This document shows positions 34,000-44,439 of a stretch of DNA of 64,000 nt, one piece after another; positions within the stretch are counted from its first letter, which is position 1, and the number at the start of each line of letters is the position of its first letter. Location: NCBI GenBank assembly GCA_001692895.1, contig KV748207.1:744001-808000 (forward strand), written 5' to 3'. The translations under genes and the position numbers were made by a program. This DNA is from Cenococcum geophilum 1.58. Its lineage: Eukaryota; Ascomycota; Dothideomycetes; Gloniales; Gloniaceae. The notes beneath the pieces were generated by a model. That model was given only the letters and a program-made list of their open reading frames with translations. It did no database searches and was not told the DNA's origin.

Positions 34000-35185
34000 T
34001 AATAATAATAATAATAATTCATTGCTTAACGTCCGATACGGATCCCTATTGGGCCCACGCGGACTACTCCTTATTTACATATGGGGAGAAAACTCTATTT
34101 AAGAAAATAAGAAAACCCCGTAATCCATTTCCCCGCCTTTTAGGACTTAACAACTTAGCGCCTATAAGTCGCCTGTGGTGCTCTACTGCCTTACTTTTTA
34201 ACCTCCTTGGGAACCACTGCTGCCGTAATAAGCCTACAAACGCGCTAGTATTACACACTTTACTCTACCACTGTAGAGTTATTAGGGGGCGCCTACTGCT
34301 CGCCCCTTTACCTTCTATTACTATTTCCTTTGCAACCCAGAACTAATTTAGCATATTTTGGCTAATAAGCCACTAGGTAACCGCCTTAAGACCTTTTTAT
34401 ATTAAGAGCAGTGTATTATAGTTCTCTATGCTAGCTACTAAGAGTATTACCTCTTAGTTGGTGTGTAAGGGGCATAACAGTATTACGTGTTTTAGTGTCT
34501 GTCTTGGCCAGCTATATTTACATCTTAGGCTACCTACTGGGACACCCACCTAGTAGAGCCAATCTTTTAGTCCTATTACTCCTGTTCTTATAAGTATTAC
34601 TATTATATTTTCTGCCTTTATTAGGCCTTTACAGAGCCCTTAAGTATTTACCCCCTATGGCGTTAACCATGCTATAGCTTGGGTTTCTCTTACCTAGGTT
34701 AGCCTCTAAACCTTTAACTCCTATACGCCTCTCCAGCGTTAGTCCAACCAGTATTGCATTGCGGTAGATGGTTTCCCGGCATTCTTCCGTACTCTACTTT
34801 AGCTCCTTTCTCTCTCTTACTATTGTCTTTGCTAGCCTCTTACGCGTCTCCCTTTCTCCTCTATATAGGCCTAGGCCCTAAAGCAGCACCATTCTTCTTC
34901 TGCTTTTTTTACCTGCCTCTCTAATATATCTTCCCTACTTTAGGGTTATTAGTTTATTCTCCTGCAGGGCGCCCTAGGGTCCCTCTATAGTTTATTTAGG
35001 CGTATCTTAATATACTTTATAATATTAGAGTTGCGTTTATTTTACGCCCTTTATATTGCAGCGGCTTTAATATATAGTTGTAGGGGGGGAATATTAGCTT
35101 CCTTCTCAAGCAGTACTATGGCCGTTTGCTTATACCCGCCTGTTATGCTCTAAAGGCAGGCTGTTTAGACCTTTTAGAGTGGTTA
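34000..35185 (-). mobile_element. 5'-truncated LINE (LINE2)
   Basis: 1186 bp between 12-bp TSDs aatagttaataa (33988-33999 and 35186-35197). A (taa)n tail of eight or so units marks the 3' end at the left. Next comes the GC-rich 3' block shared with LINE1 and LINE3. The minus strand at about 34490-34570 carries the C-terminal zinc motif of fungal LINEs in decayed form (VGSLRCKYSWPRQTLKHV, then CPL). The rest is LINE ORF2 C-terminus with TAG stops; no RT catalytic box remains. Confidence 0.85.
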
Positions 35186-35197
35186 AATAGTTAATAA

Positions 35198-35362
35198 TAT
35201 AAACATAACTAGTGGAGTAGTTGCCTAATAAATTAACTCTAATTATATTCTAAGATTTACTATAAAGAGAAGGAAACCATCTATAGAGACCGTACGTCCT
35301 TAAATATATAACTCCTCCCTATAGTAAAGGTTGAGTATATTAGTATATTAGTACGTTAGTAT
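35198..35362 (-). repeat. Gypsy E right LTR, piece 3
   Basis: 165 bp equivalent to the middle of 14717-15135. It ends in the TSD agtat (35358-35362) of gypsy D. Confidence 0.9.
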
Positions 35363-35578
35363 TGTTAACGACTCAGTCAATCGAGGCACGAGCACGGTAA
35401 GAGGGACGCGCAAGCCTGTACGATTGGTAGTCTATAAACGAGGATCTAAAGCTAGAGAAAGGAAAGGAGAAGAAGAGCAGCGCTGGTTAAAGTAGGGTTC
35501 TTTTTATGCGGTCTTCTAGTCACGTAACCGCGAAGTTCTGCCAAGTTCTGCCAACCAAGTTCTGCTAGTGCCGTAACA
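35363..35578 (-). repeat. Left (3') LTR of gypsy D
   Basis: 216 bp, starting tgttaacgac and ending gccgtaaca. It contains aagttctgcc-type units near its right end and atctaaagct, matching the site next to the 5' LTR. Confidence 0.95.
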
Positions 35579-35593
35579 TTACCCCCCCCTCCG
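35579..35593 (-). other. Polypurine tract of gypsy D
   Basis: Minus strand ggaggggggggtaa, directly before the 3' LTR start tgttacgg. Confidence 0.85.
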
Positions 35594-35639
35594 CAAAAGC
35601 CTGCCCTCAGGCTTTGTAGTCCGTATTATGCTTATAGGG

Positions 35640-38600
35640 CGTTCTTATCTTTATGTTCTTCCGGTAGCTTATTGTCTTCACTATACCAGCACTTCATCTA
35701 CTCGTCTAGGTACTTTGGGGGTCCTAGTTTATTAGGGTAGCGGTTATAGAATTCTTAAAGCTTATAGGGACTGCCAATAAAGTTCCATATAGGGTACTAG
35801 GTAGGATCTGGGTCATAGCCTTTCTAACTAACGCGGTACTTTAGCGTTTTCCTTACTAGTTTACAGGCCAGTACTTCTTTAATTTCCTATTCGTTGTCGC
35901 CATTAACTTAAATTGGTAGGGGAGGTTCGTTCTTTTATCTAGGCAATAGGTCGTTTGTAGCTTTTTATAGCTTATCCGGCGAGAAAACGGGGTGAACCTT
36001 AATTGAATCCAGGAGCTTTACTTTATATAAGTTACCTATTTTCTTAAGGACCTTATATGGTCCCGCCATCTAATAGTCTAGCTTATGGCTAGGCCGTTCC
36101 GTCTTTTAGTTCTTTATTATAATCCAGACTATATCGCCTATAGTAAAGTTAGGTTCGCGCCTATACTTATTTACCTACTATTCCATTAATTTCTAGGCCT
36201 TTTCTAGATTTATATAGGCTACTGTCCAGGCTTCCTCTAAGCGCTTGGCGTACTGCTAGGCTTCCTTATAAGACAGTTTCTTATATATAGTCCGTGGTTC
36301 TTCTAGTCTATCCCAGTTAAAGCTTATTTAGGGTAAATACCCCATTTCTAGTTAGATAGGTGCAAATCCTATAAAGTTATAGGGTAGGGTCGCCTGGGCG
36401 TAGTCTATTAGGGGTAGTAGTTCGCCCTAGTTATCCTAGAAGTAGTTAATAAAAGGCCGGAGTCTTTAATCTAAATATTAATTTATAATCTCCGTCTAGC
36501 CGTCTATCTAGGGGTGGTATGCTATAGAGAGCTTTAGCCTAATACCTAGGATCTAGGTAAACTCGTTCTAGAAGGCCGATATAAATTATAGGCCGTAATT
36601 AGATATAATAGTATCTGGTAGTCCGTAAATGCGGTAGACGTAGTGGATATATAGTTAGGCCGCCTCCTTAGTATCAATATTCTTATAACAGGGAATTAAA
36701 AACGGGCGCTTACTAAAGCGGTTAACTAGAATTATAACCATATCATATCCGTCGCGGTCTATTAGTAGCTTATAGAAGTCTATAGAGATATACTACTAGG
36801 GGCGGTCGGGTATTGGGAGAGGTTTTAATAGTCCTGGGGTCTTATCTCGTAGAATTATAGATCTATGGCAGCTGTCGCAGTTCCGTATATAACGGTTAAT
36901 ATCTATAATTATTCCGGGCTAGTAGTAGCGGTCACTAATAATCTTATAGGTCTTATTTTTTCTAGGGTAGGCTATAGAGACCTAGGCATAAGCTTCGGTA
37001 ATAAGCTGGGTCCGTAAGTTCTATTCCTTAGCTACTACTAGCTGTTCCTAGTGCTTAAGTAGTCCGTTTTTAAGGGACTATAGGCTAGTAACGTTCTTTG
37101 CCTTTTTACAGTATTCCTATAGAGAGGGGGTTGTTTAGTTAGCCTATAGTAGTTTATTAATAAGGTCAAGTTTGGAGGAGTTAATAGGATATATCTTGGC
37201 GCCTAAGGAGTCCGTACTTAGTTCTGCCCGTATTTAGGGGTTAAGGTATTCTAGTTATAGTAGCGTCTAGGTCTATAGTAAGATCTTTACAGCCGTCTAG
37301 TTATTTAGGTCTTGCTTACGCCTTATAAGAGCGTCCGCACGGTTTATAGCGCCTAGTCTATATATAATTAAGAAGTTAAACTAAGATAGGGTATCCGCCT
37401 AGCGTGCCTACTAGGCCATAAGGGCCTTAGTTATTATAAAGTATTCTAGGGCCTTATAATCTAAAACTACCTTAATTAGCTTAGGGGTCCCCTCTAGCTA
37501 TACACGCTAGTGCTAAAAGCTAGAGATAATAGCCAGCATTTCTTTATTATGGATGTGGTAATTTAACTTAGCATTTATTATAGTCTTTAAATAGTATATA
37601 ATAGGGTGCTACTCTCTGTCTAGTTACTTCTGGGAAAAAATACTAGCTATTGCGCCGTCTAAGGCATTAGTTTCTAGTATTAAGGGCCGTTCTAGGTTAA
37701 AATGGGTAAGTAGGGGAGCCGATACTAGCCGTTTCTTAAGCTTATTAAAGGCCTACCTATATATGGCGTTAAAGTAGAAAGGCTGGTCTTTTCTAGTAAG
37801 ACGGTTAAGAGGCTGGGCGATCTTGCTGTAGTTCTTAATAAAGCGTTAGTAGAAGTTATAAAACCCTAAAAAGGATTATACCCCCTTTATGGTCCATAGG
37901 GGTGCCTACTGGTTAATTATGGCCGTTTTCTCTAGGTTAGTTTTAATTCCGTCCATACTAATAATAAAACCTAGGTACTTTATATGCTTAATACTAAACT
38001 CTAACTTCTTAATATTAACCTGGAGGCTAGCCTCGCGGAGCCGTTATAGGACTTTATGGATGTGCTCCTTATATTTTAGCTTGTTCTTAAAGTAGATTAT
38101 AATATCATCTAAATAGGCTGTATAGAAATTGTTAAGGTAGTTAAAGAGTATATTATTTATATACTGCTAGTATGTAGCTAGTCTGTTAATTAGTCTAAAA
38201 GGGAGCACTTTATATTTATACGTTCTGTAATAGGTCTAAAATATAGTAAAATCTTTAGACCTAGGGTCTATCCTAATTTGGTAGAAGGCCTAGCGAATAT
38301 TAAGCTTTATAAAGACCTTAGCTCTACTTATTTAGGCCAAAGTCTTATTAAGTAGGGGCAGCGGATAGCGATCCTTATAGGTTATATTGTTTAGCTTATG
38401 GTAGTTAATGTAGAAGCGGAGTCCTCTATTTAGCTTTTTAATAAAGAGAATAGGCGAGGTAAAAGGGGCTTGGCTAGGCTTAATAAAGCCCTTATTTAGG
38501 TTATTAATAAGATACTACTTTGTGGCCTATAATTTGGTAATAAACTGCTTGTAGAGGGGGCTAAAGCTAAGGGTGTTTTCTTTACCCTGCTTAATCTTAA

Positions 38601-40830
38601 TCTTATGGTTATATGGTTAGTAAAGTAAAAGTATATTGGACGCTACTTTAGAGAATACGTCCTTAAATTTCTGGTGTTAATAGGGCAGCTTTTATTCTAC
38701 TAGTTCCTTATCTATAAGCTTACTTTTTTATCCACTAAGCTTATTTCCCTTTTCCTTAATTATTTAATTAATTTTGTATAAGCTCGTTATAAAGGCGACG
38801 GTATTAGGCTAAACCAAGTTCTGGTAGAATTCTACGGCACTAATGTAGCAGACATTAACTGGTGGGAGGTCTACTGGTTTCCTTACAGCTATTTTCTAAA
38901 CCGTATTTTACGGTTTAGGGTTTATAATCTTTCTTAGCTCCTATTCTATCTTCTGCAGGTTATCCCTCCAATCTATTAGTTTAGTATAACGTCTAATATC
39001 CCTTACTATTCTTTGTGGCTGTATAGGGCTTAAGCTCTCTATAGGGGGCTTTTTTAGGTTACTACTAACTTCCTAGGTCTTTAATGTGGGTGGCGTAACA
39101 TAGGTAGTCTGGGGGCAACGTAGTATACGGATCCGTTATAAATTAAGCTATATATCTTTCTTAAAGGCCTAGTCCCTACGCATAGCATTGGCCTAGTAAA
39201 TAGTATTAATCTAGGGCTATATGAGGTTTTCTATTATAATGCTGATTTCTTTTATAAAGGAAGGGGTCGGGGGTAGGGTTTTAGGCTAGGTAAGCCGTCT
39301 ACTCTATACGTCAAGCTATAAGCCTAAATAGGCTAGCTATTTTTGCCCTAAGATTATATTGTAGCTACCTAGGTCTGTAATAAGGAAGGGGGCGTTATAC
39401 TACCTTCGTCCGTTAACACGGAGGTAAATCCGCAAGATAGTTGTAATAGGTGGTCCTATCCGCCCATTATACCCGCGGATAGGAATTAGTTTAGGTAGTT
39501 CTTTAATAGGTATATTTAGAAAGTTAGCTAGCTTTACGGCACACTAGGTATCTATTAAGGTAAAGGTATTTACTCTAAAGTCAGCTAAAGTAGAGGTTAA
39601 AACTTGGTATCTATTACGGAATAAAGTATAAGGGATAGTACAGCTTCTTCTATTAACTAGCCAACCTAGATTAATATCTAATATATCAATCCCTTTTAAC
39701 CCTAGAGAGGAGTCTTCCTCTAGGGTTCCTCTTTTTCCGACTCTGTGCTGTTCTCCTAGATTAATAGAACCTCATCCGCTTTTGTATTTATCAGGCAATC
39801 CTTTATATGGTAACCTTTCTATCCGTAAGAGAAGTAAGCTCCTTAATTACTAAGGGCCTATATATGGGGGTTGCTATATATAGGCTGAGCATTCGTTAGA
39901 CCCATAGTAGGGCTAGCCGCACGGCTAGCTGCTAAATTGGCGGTGGGCTGTATGGGTAGTGCTGCGGGGGTTGCCAATCGTGCCGGGGCATTACGGGCCG
40001 TTCTTGTATTGCTTGTGGTCTGATTTAAAAGGTTTCTAGCTTTATACCGTTCGGCACATACCTTAATTTGGCGGAGGCCTTAGTTAATAGCCAAGCACTA
40101 GTCCGTAAGTTTCTTTAGCGTCTATATAGTAGTAAAAACTGGCAGTATGGCTCACTGTAGGTCTAGGGTAAGCTTATTAAATAGGTCTGGCATTAGATCT
40201 TCCTGGGGAATTTAAGCCTAGCCGGCTAGGTGTAGAAAGCGGGTTTAAAAGGCCAAGAAGGTCTCTATCGTTTTTATAATTAGGCTTTTATAATTGAGTT
40301 GGGCGTTCTATACTTTAAAGGGGTCCTTATAAATAGAAGACAGGTAGACAATTATCTCTTCTTTAGAGAGGAAGGGCTCTGCTAAGTCCTGTGCATACCG
40401 CGGACGTAGGTGCGTCTGTGCGTCCCTGCCGGTACAGCCAAAGACGTAGGCTATTTTAGCCTAAGTGGTAGGGAAGTGGTCCGCATTAACTTTGAGCTTA
40501 TTCTACAATTAAAGCTTCTAATTATTAAATATAGGGTTAGTTCCGTCTGTAAGTAATAGGGGGTCCGTGACCTTTATAGACCGCGACGATGCTAATACTA
40601 TACGTTAGGCTAGAGCCTTAAGGACCGTAGCAAGTCTTTAGGTGTCTAATAATTCCTTACTAGGTGTAGGGGGTTCTCTAGCTTTAAGCAGCTCTTAAAG
40701 TCGTTTAATTTTGGCATTAGCTACTATAAGCTCCACTTAGGAGTTTAAGTTAGTTACTATTTTACCATCGGAGGTATTTAAGGGTCCTGCGGCTGCTTTG
40801 CCGGCTGCTGTATTTCTTGGCATTGTGGTA
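35640..40830 (-). pseudogene. Gypsy D gag-pol polyprotein (lightly broken)
   Basis: Minus-strand order: Gag 39900-40830; CCHC knuckle at 39793-39842 (YFSYG-KGYHIKDC); retropepsin at 39340-39490 (APFLITDLGSYNIILGQK, then LAYLGL); RT with the intact box AYLDDIII at 38098-38122; RNase H around 37400-37700; integrase about 35990-36950; chromodomain at 35755-35870 (KYRVS-KGYDPDPT-YPIWNF). The missing Trp residues are TAG codons. In the usual scheme the products assemble a particle, copy the RNA and integrate the DNA. The catalytic Asp pair survives, but stops elsewhere prevent translation. Confidence 0.9.
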
Positions 40831-41013
40831 CAGTTGTTAGGGTAACCTCTAGTAGGATTCTATAGGGGTTCTAGTCTGTGCGTATTCTATAGGTCTTGTT
40901 GTTCTTTTCTATTCTTCTAGTTCTAGTAATATTCTTTAGGTCTAATTCTATGTTCTATTCTAGTTTGTGGTCCATAGATATATTTAAGTTCCTTTTTAGG
41001 AAGAAAGGGTAGC

Positions 41014-41026
41014 GAGCTTTAGATAA
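41014..41026 (-). other. Putative self-priming primer-binding site, gypsy D
   Basis: Minus strand ttatctaaagctc directly after the 5' LTR. Its reverse complement shares the ten bases agctttagat with the LTR itself (plus-strand atctaaagct at 41108-41117). This suggests Tf1/sushi-type self-priming rather than a tRNA primer. Confidence 0.6.
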
Positions 41027-41242
41027 TGTTAACGACTTAGTTAATCGAAGCACGAGTATAGCAAGAGGGACGCGCAAGCCTATATGATTGGTAGTCTATA
41101 AACGAGGATCTAAAGCTAAAGAAAGGAAAGGAGAAGAAGAGCAGCGCTGGTTAAAGTAGGGTTCTTTTTATACGGTCTTCTAGTCACATGACCGCGAAGT
41201 TCTACCAAGTTCTGCTAACCAAGTTCTGCCAGTGCCGTAACA
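41027..41242 (-). repeat. Right (5') LTR of gypsy D
   Basis: 216 bp, ending gtgccgtaaca, followed by the TSD agtat. It reads tgttacggcactggcagaac on the minus strand and so belongs to the same LTR superfamily as gypsy F. Confidence 0.95.
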
Positions 41243-41247
41243 AGTAT

Positions 41248-41425
41248 ACTACGTTTCTATGTTCCCACGTTCCTACGTTCTGAACTCGTAACGTAACTAG
41301 CCATATAACTCGGCTACCTTTTATCCCATAGCTTGATTAGTTCTAGCGCCTTCCGTACTATCTTAGCCAACCCATTTATATCTGTCCCTAGTAGTTATAC
41401 TACTGCTAATATAAGGTCCGTAACA
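41248..41425 (-). repeat. Gypsy E right LTR, piece 4
   Basis: 178 bp, ending ggtccgtaaca like 15135, followed by the TSD cctta (41426-41430). Confidence 0.95.
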
Positions 41426-41430
41426 CCTTA

Positions 41431-42124
41431 TAGATAGAAGATAGGTAGTTAGTTATTTTTTCCTCTAAGACGAAAGGGTTTACTAAGTCTGTAGTATATT
41501 ACGGGCGTAAATACGTCTAAGCGTCTCCGCCAGTACGGCTAAAGACGTAGGCTATCTTGGCTTGAGGGGTAGGAAAGTAGTTAGCATTAACTTTAAGCTT
41601 ATCCCGTAATTAAAGCTTCTAGTTATTAAATATTAGGTCTGTTCTATCCGTAAGTAATAGGGGATCTACAACCTTTACTAACCGCTTTAGTACTATATAG
41701 GCCTTAATAGATCCACTAAGGCGCTAAAATAGAGCCTAAAGGATTATAGCAAGTTTTTAGTTATTTAATAATGACTTATTATTAGATATAGGGGTATCTC
41801 TAGCTTTAAGCAGCTCTCGCAGTTGTTTAATTTTAGTATTAGCTGCCGTAAGCTCCGCCTAGGGGGTTAAAATATTAATTATTTCTTTGTCTGAGGTATT
41901 TAAGGGTCCTACAGCTGCTTTACCTACTGCTATATTTTATGGCATAGTGGTAAGGGTATTAGGTAATTCTAGGTAATTTTTTTAGGGGTTCTAGTCTGTA
42001 TATGTCTTATAGGTCCTTTTTTTAGGGTTCTATTCTTTTCCTTAGGGTCTTATTCTATGTTCTTATCCTATTTATAGTCTTATAGATATATTTAAGTTCC
42101 TTTTTAGGAAGAGAGAGTAGAATA
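41431..42124 (-). pseudogene. Gypsy C Gag N-terminal part
   Basis: Continues the Gag frame interrupted at 14711 by gypsy E; the text matches 40330-41010 in element D. It is heavily TAG-interrupted. The N-terminus lies next to the leader ending at the 5' LTR. There is no catalytic motif; the assignment rests on collinearity with D and F. Confidence 0.8.
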
Positions 42125-42136
42125 AGCTTTAGATAA
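42125..42136 (-). other. Putative self-priming primer-binding site, gypsy C
   Basis: Minus strand ttatctaaagct beside the 5' LTR. The LTR carries the matching atctaaagct at 42195-42204 (plus strand). Confidence 0.55.
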
Positions 42137-42363
42137 TATTAGCATAGCAAAAGGGTCGCGCAAGCCTATATAATTGGATTGTCTATAAACGAGAATCTAA
42201 AGCTAAGGAAAGGAAAGGAGAAGAAGAGTAGCGCCGCTCGATATCATATAAGATCTTTACGTCACGTAACCGCAATATACGGCAATTTGTGGCAACTTGC
42301 TGGTATAAAGATCTTCTAAGTTCTGCTAACCGAGTTCTGCTATTTTCTGCTAGTGCTGTAACA
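42137..42363 (-). repeat. 5' LTR of gypsy C
   Basis: 227 bp, starting tattagcata (a mutated TGTT) and ending gctgtaaca. It contains ttctgctaa-type units and a cacgtaaccgc block. The partner is expected left of the window. Confidence 0.85.
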
Positions 42364-44268
42364 AGAAGCTGTACTATCCCTTATACTTTATTCCGTAATA
42401 AATACTAAGTTTTAACCTCTACTTTAGCTAACTTTAGAGTAAATACCTTTACCTTAATAGATACCTAATATGCTATAAAGCTAGCTAACTTTCTAAATAT
42501 ACCTATTAAAGAACTGCCTAAACTAATTCCTATTTGCGGGTATAACGGGCGGATAGAGCCACCTATTATAACTATTTTATAGATTTACCTCCGTGTTAAC
42601 AGATAAAGGTAGTATAATATCCCCTTCCTTATTACGGACCTAGGTAGCTATAATATAATCTTAAGGCGAAAATAGCTAGCCTATTTAGGCTTATAGCTTA
42701 ACATACAGAGTAGACGGCTTATTTAGCCCAAAACTCTACCCCTAAGCCCTTCCTTTATAAAAGAAATTAGCATTATAATAGAAAACCTTATATAGCCTTA
42801 GATTAATACTATTTACTAGGCCGACGCTATACGTAGGGATTAGGCCTTTAAGAAAGATATATAGCTTAATTTATAACGGATCTGTATACTACGTCACCCC
42901 CAGACTACCTATATTACGCCACCCGCATTAAAGACCTAGAAAGTTAATAGTAACCTAAAAAAGTCCCCTATAGAGAGCTTAGGCCCTATATAGCTATAAA
43001 GAATAGTAAGGGATATTAGATATTATACTAAACTAATAGATTAGAGGGATAATTTATAGAAAATAGAGTAGGAACTAAAAAAGATTATAAACCCTAGACC
43101 ATAAAATACGGTTTAAAAAACGGCTATAAGGAAACTAGTGGACCTCCTACTAGTTAATGTCTGCTATATTAGTGCCGTAGGATTTTACTAGAACTTAGTT
43201 TAGCCTAATACTATTACCTTTACGACGAGCTTATACGAAATTAATTAAATAATTAAAGAAAAGGGAAATAAGCTTAGTAAATAAGAAAGCGAGCTTATAG
43301 ATAAGGAACTAGTAGAATAAAAGCTATCCTATTAATACTAGAAATTTAAGAATATATTCTCTAAAGTAGTATCTAATATACTTTTACCTTACTAACTATA
43401 TAACTATAAGATTAAGATTAAGCAGGGTAAGGAAAATACCCTTAGCTTTAGCCTCCTCTATAAGCAGTCTATTATTAAATTATAGGCTATAAAGTAGTAT
43501 CTTATTAATAACCTAAATAAGGGCTTTATTGAGCCTAGCTAAGCCCCTTTTACCTTACCTATTCTCTTTATTAAAAAGCTAAATAGAGGACTCCGCTTCT
43601 ATATTAACTACTATAAGCTAAATAATATAACCNNNAAGGANNNCTATCCNCTNCCNNTACTTAATAANACTTTAGCCNAAATAAGTAGAGCTAAGGTCTT
43701 TATAAAGCTTAATATCCGCTAGGTATTCTACTAAATTAAAATAAACCCTAGGTCTAAAGATTTTATTATATTTTAGACCTATTACGGAACGTATAAATAT
43801 AAGGTACTCCCTTTTAGACTAACTAATAGACTAGCTATATACTAGCGGTATAAAAATTATATACTCTTTAATTACCTTAACAACTTCTATACAGCCTATT
43901 TAAATAATATTATAATCTACTCTAAAAACAAGCTAGAATATAAGGAGCATATCTATAAAGTCCTATAATAGCTCCGCGAGGCTAGCCTTTAGGTTAATAT
44001 TAAGAAGTTAAAGTTTAGTATTAAGCATATAAAGTACCTAGGTTTTATTATTAGTATAAATGAAATTAAAACCGACCCAGAGAAAACGGCCACAATTAAC
44101 TAATAGGCACCCCTACGGACTGTAAAGGGGGTATAATTATTTTTAGGTTTTTATAACTTCTACTAACGCTTTATTAAAAACTACAGTAGGATTACTTAGC
44201 CTCTTAACTGTCTTATTAGAAAAGACTAGCCCTTTTACTTTAATACTATATATAGGCAGGCCTTTAAT
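42364..44268 (+). pseudogene. Gypsy G protease and reverse transcriptase
   Basis: Plus-strand counterpart of F (53270-55190). It starts within the protease-leading region just after gypsy C, with retropepsin around 42530-42680 and RT from about 43000. The RT catalytic box at 43891-43920 reads AYLNNIIIY, with both Asp codons changed to Asn. N bases occur at 43633-43678. It breaks off at the LINE1 TSD aagcttaagaaa and continues at 49529. Gag and the 5' LTR lie before the window. Confidence 0.85.
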
Positions 44269-44439
44269 AAGCTTAAGAAATATTATTATTATTAATTCTA
44301 TTTATCGCCCGATTCGGTCCCTATTCTAGGTCCATGTAGGCTTCTACCTTCTATATAGGAAAAAACCCCTAATTAGGGGAAAACCTAGGTGTATCCTTTT
44401 AGCTAGTCTTACGCGCTCCACCTTCGCCTAGCCTGTATA

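Larger units (their letters stand above)
35363..41242 (-). mobile_element. Ty3/gypsy chromovirus D, uninterrupted
   Basis: 5880 bp with 216-bp LTRs (35363-35578 and 41027-41242) and the TSD agtat at 35358-35362 and 41243-41247. A polypurine tract lies beside the left LTR and a putative self-priming site beside the right LTR. Coding is on the minus strand with all domains in order. It is the best-preserved gypsy here and the only one whose RT box still reads YLDD. It is inserted in the right LTR of gypsy E. Confidence 0.95.
14717..41425 (-). mobile_element. Ty3/gypsy chromovirus E, host of five insertions
   Basis: LTR 14717-15135 (419 bp) pairs with a right LTR split into 32971-33011, 33965-33999, 35198-35362 and 41248-41425. 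Those pieces sum to 41+35+165+178 = 419 bp, identical in length. The TSD cctta is at 14712-14716 and 41426-41430. The ends are tataacgaag (a mutated TGTAACG) and cgtaaca. About 6.0 kb remains after removing copia H, the solo LTR, two LINE-type insertions and gypsy D. Coding is on the minus strand; it lies within Gag of gypsy C. Confidence 0.95.
1..42363 (-). mobile_element. Ty3/gypsy chromovirus C, minus strand, 3' LTR lies before the window
   Basis: The visible pieces are 1-886, 12887-14716 and 41431-42363, about 3.65 kb once nested elements are removed. They join in order against the uninterrupted relative D (35363-41242). The RT text at 1-881 resumes at 12887 after copia A, and the Gag text at 14711 resumes at 41431 after gypsy E. 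Its 5' LTR is 42137-42363. It is inserted in plus-strand gypsy G, whose protease region begins at 42364. The other LTR is outside the window, so its TSD cannot be checked here; the bases after the LTR are agaag. Confidence 0.9.

Noticed and set aside
37889-38095. 68-codon plus frame
   Set aside because: Antisense to the RT of gypsy D.
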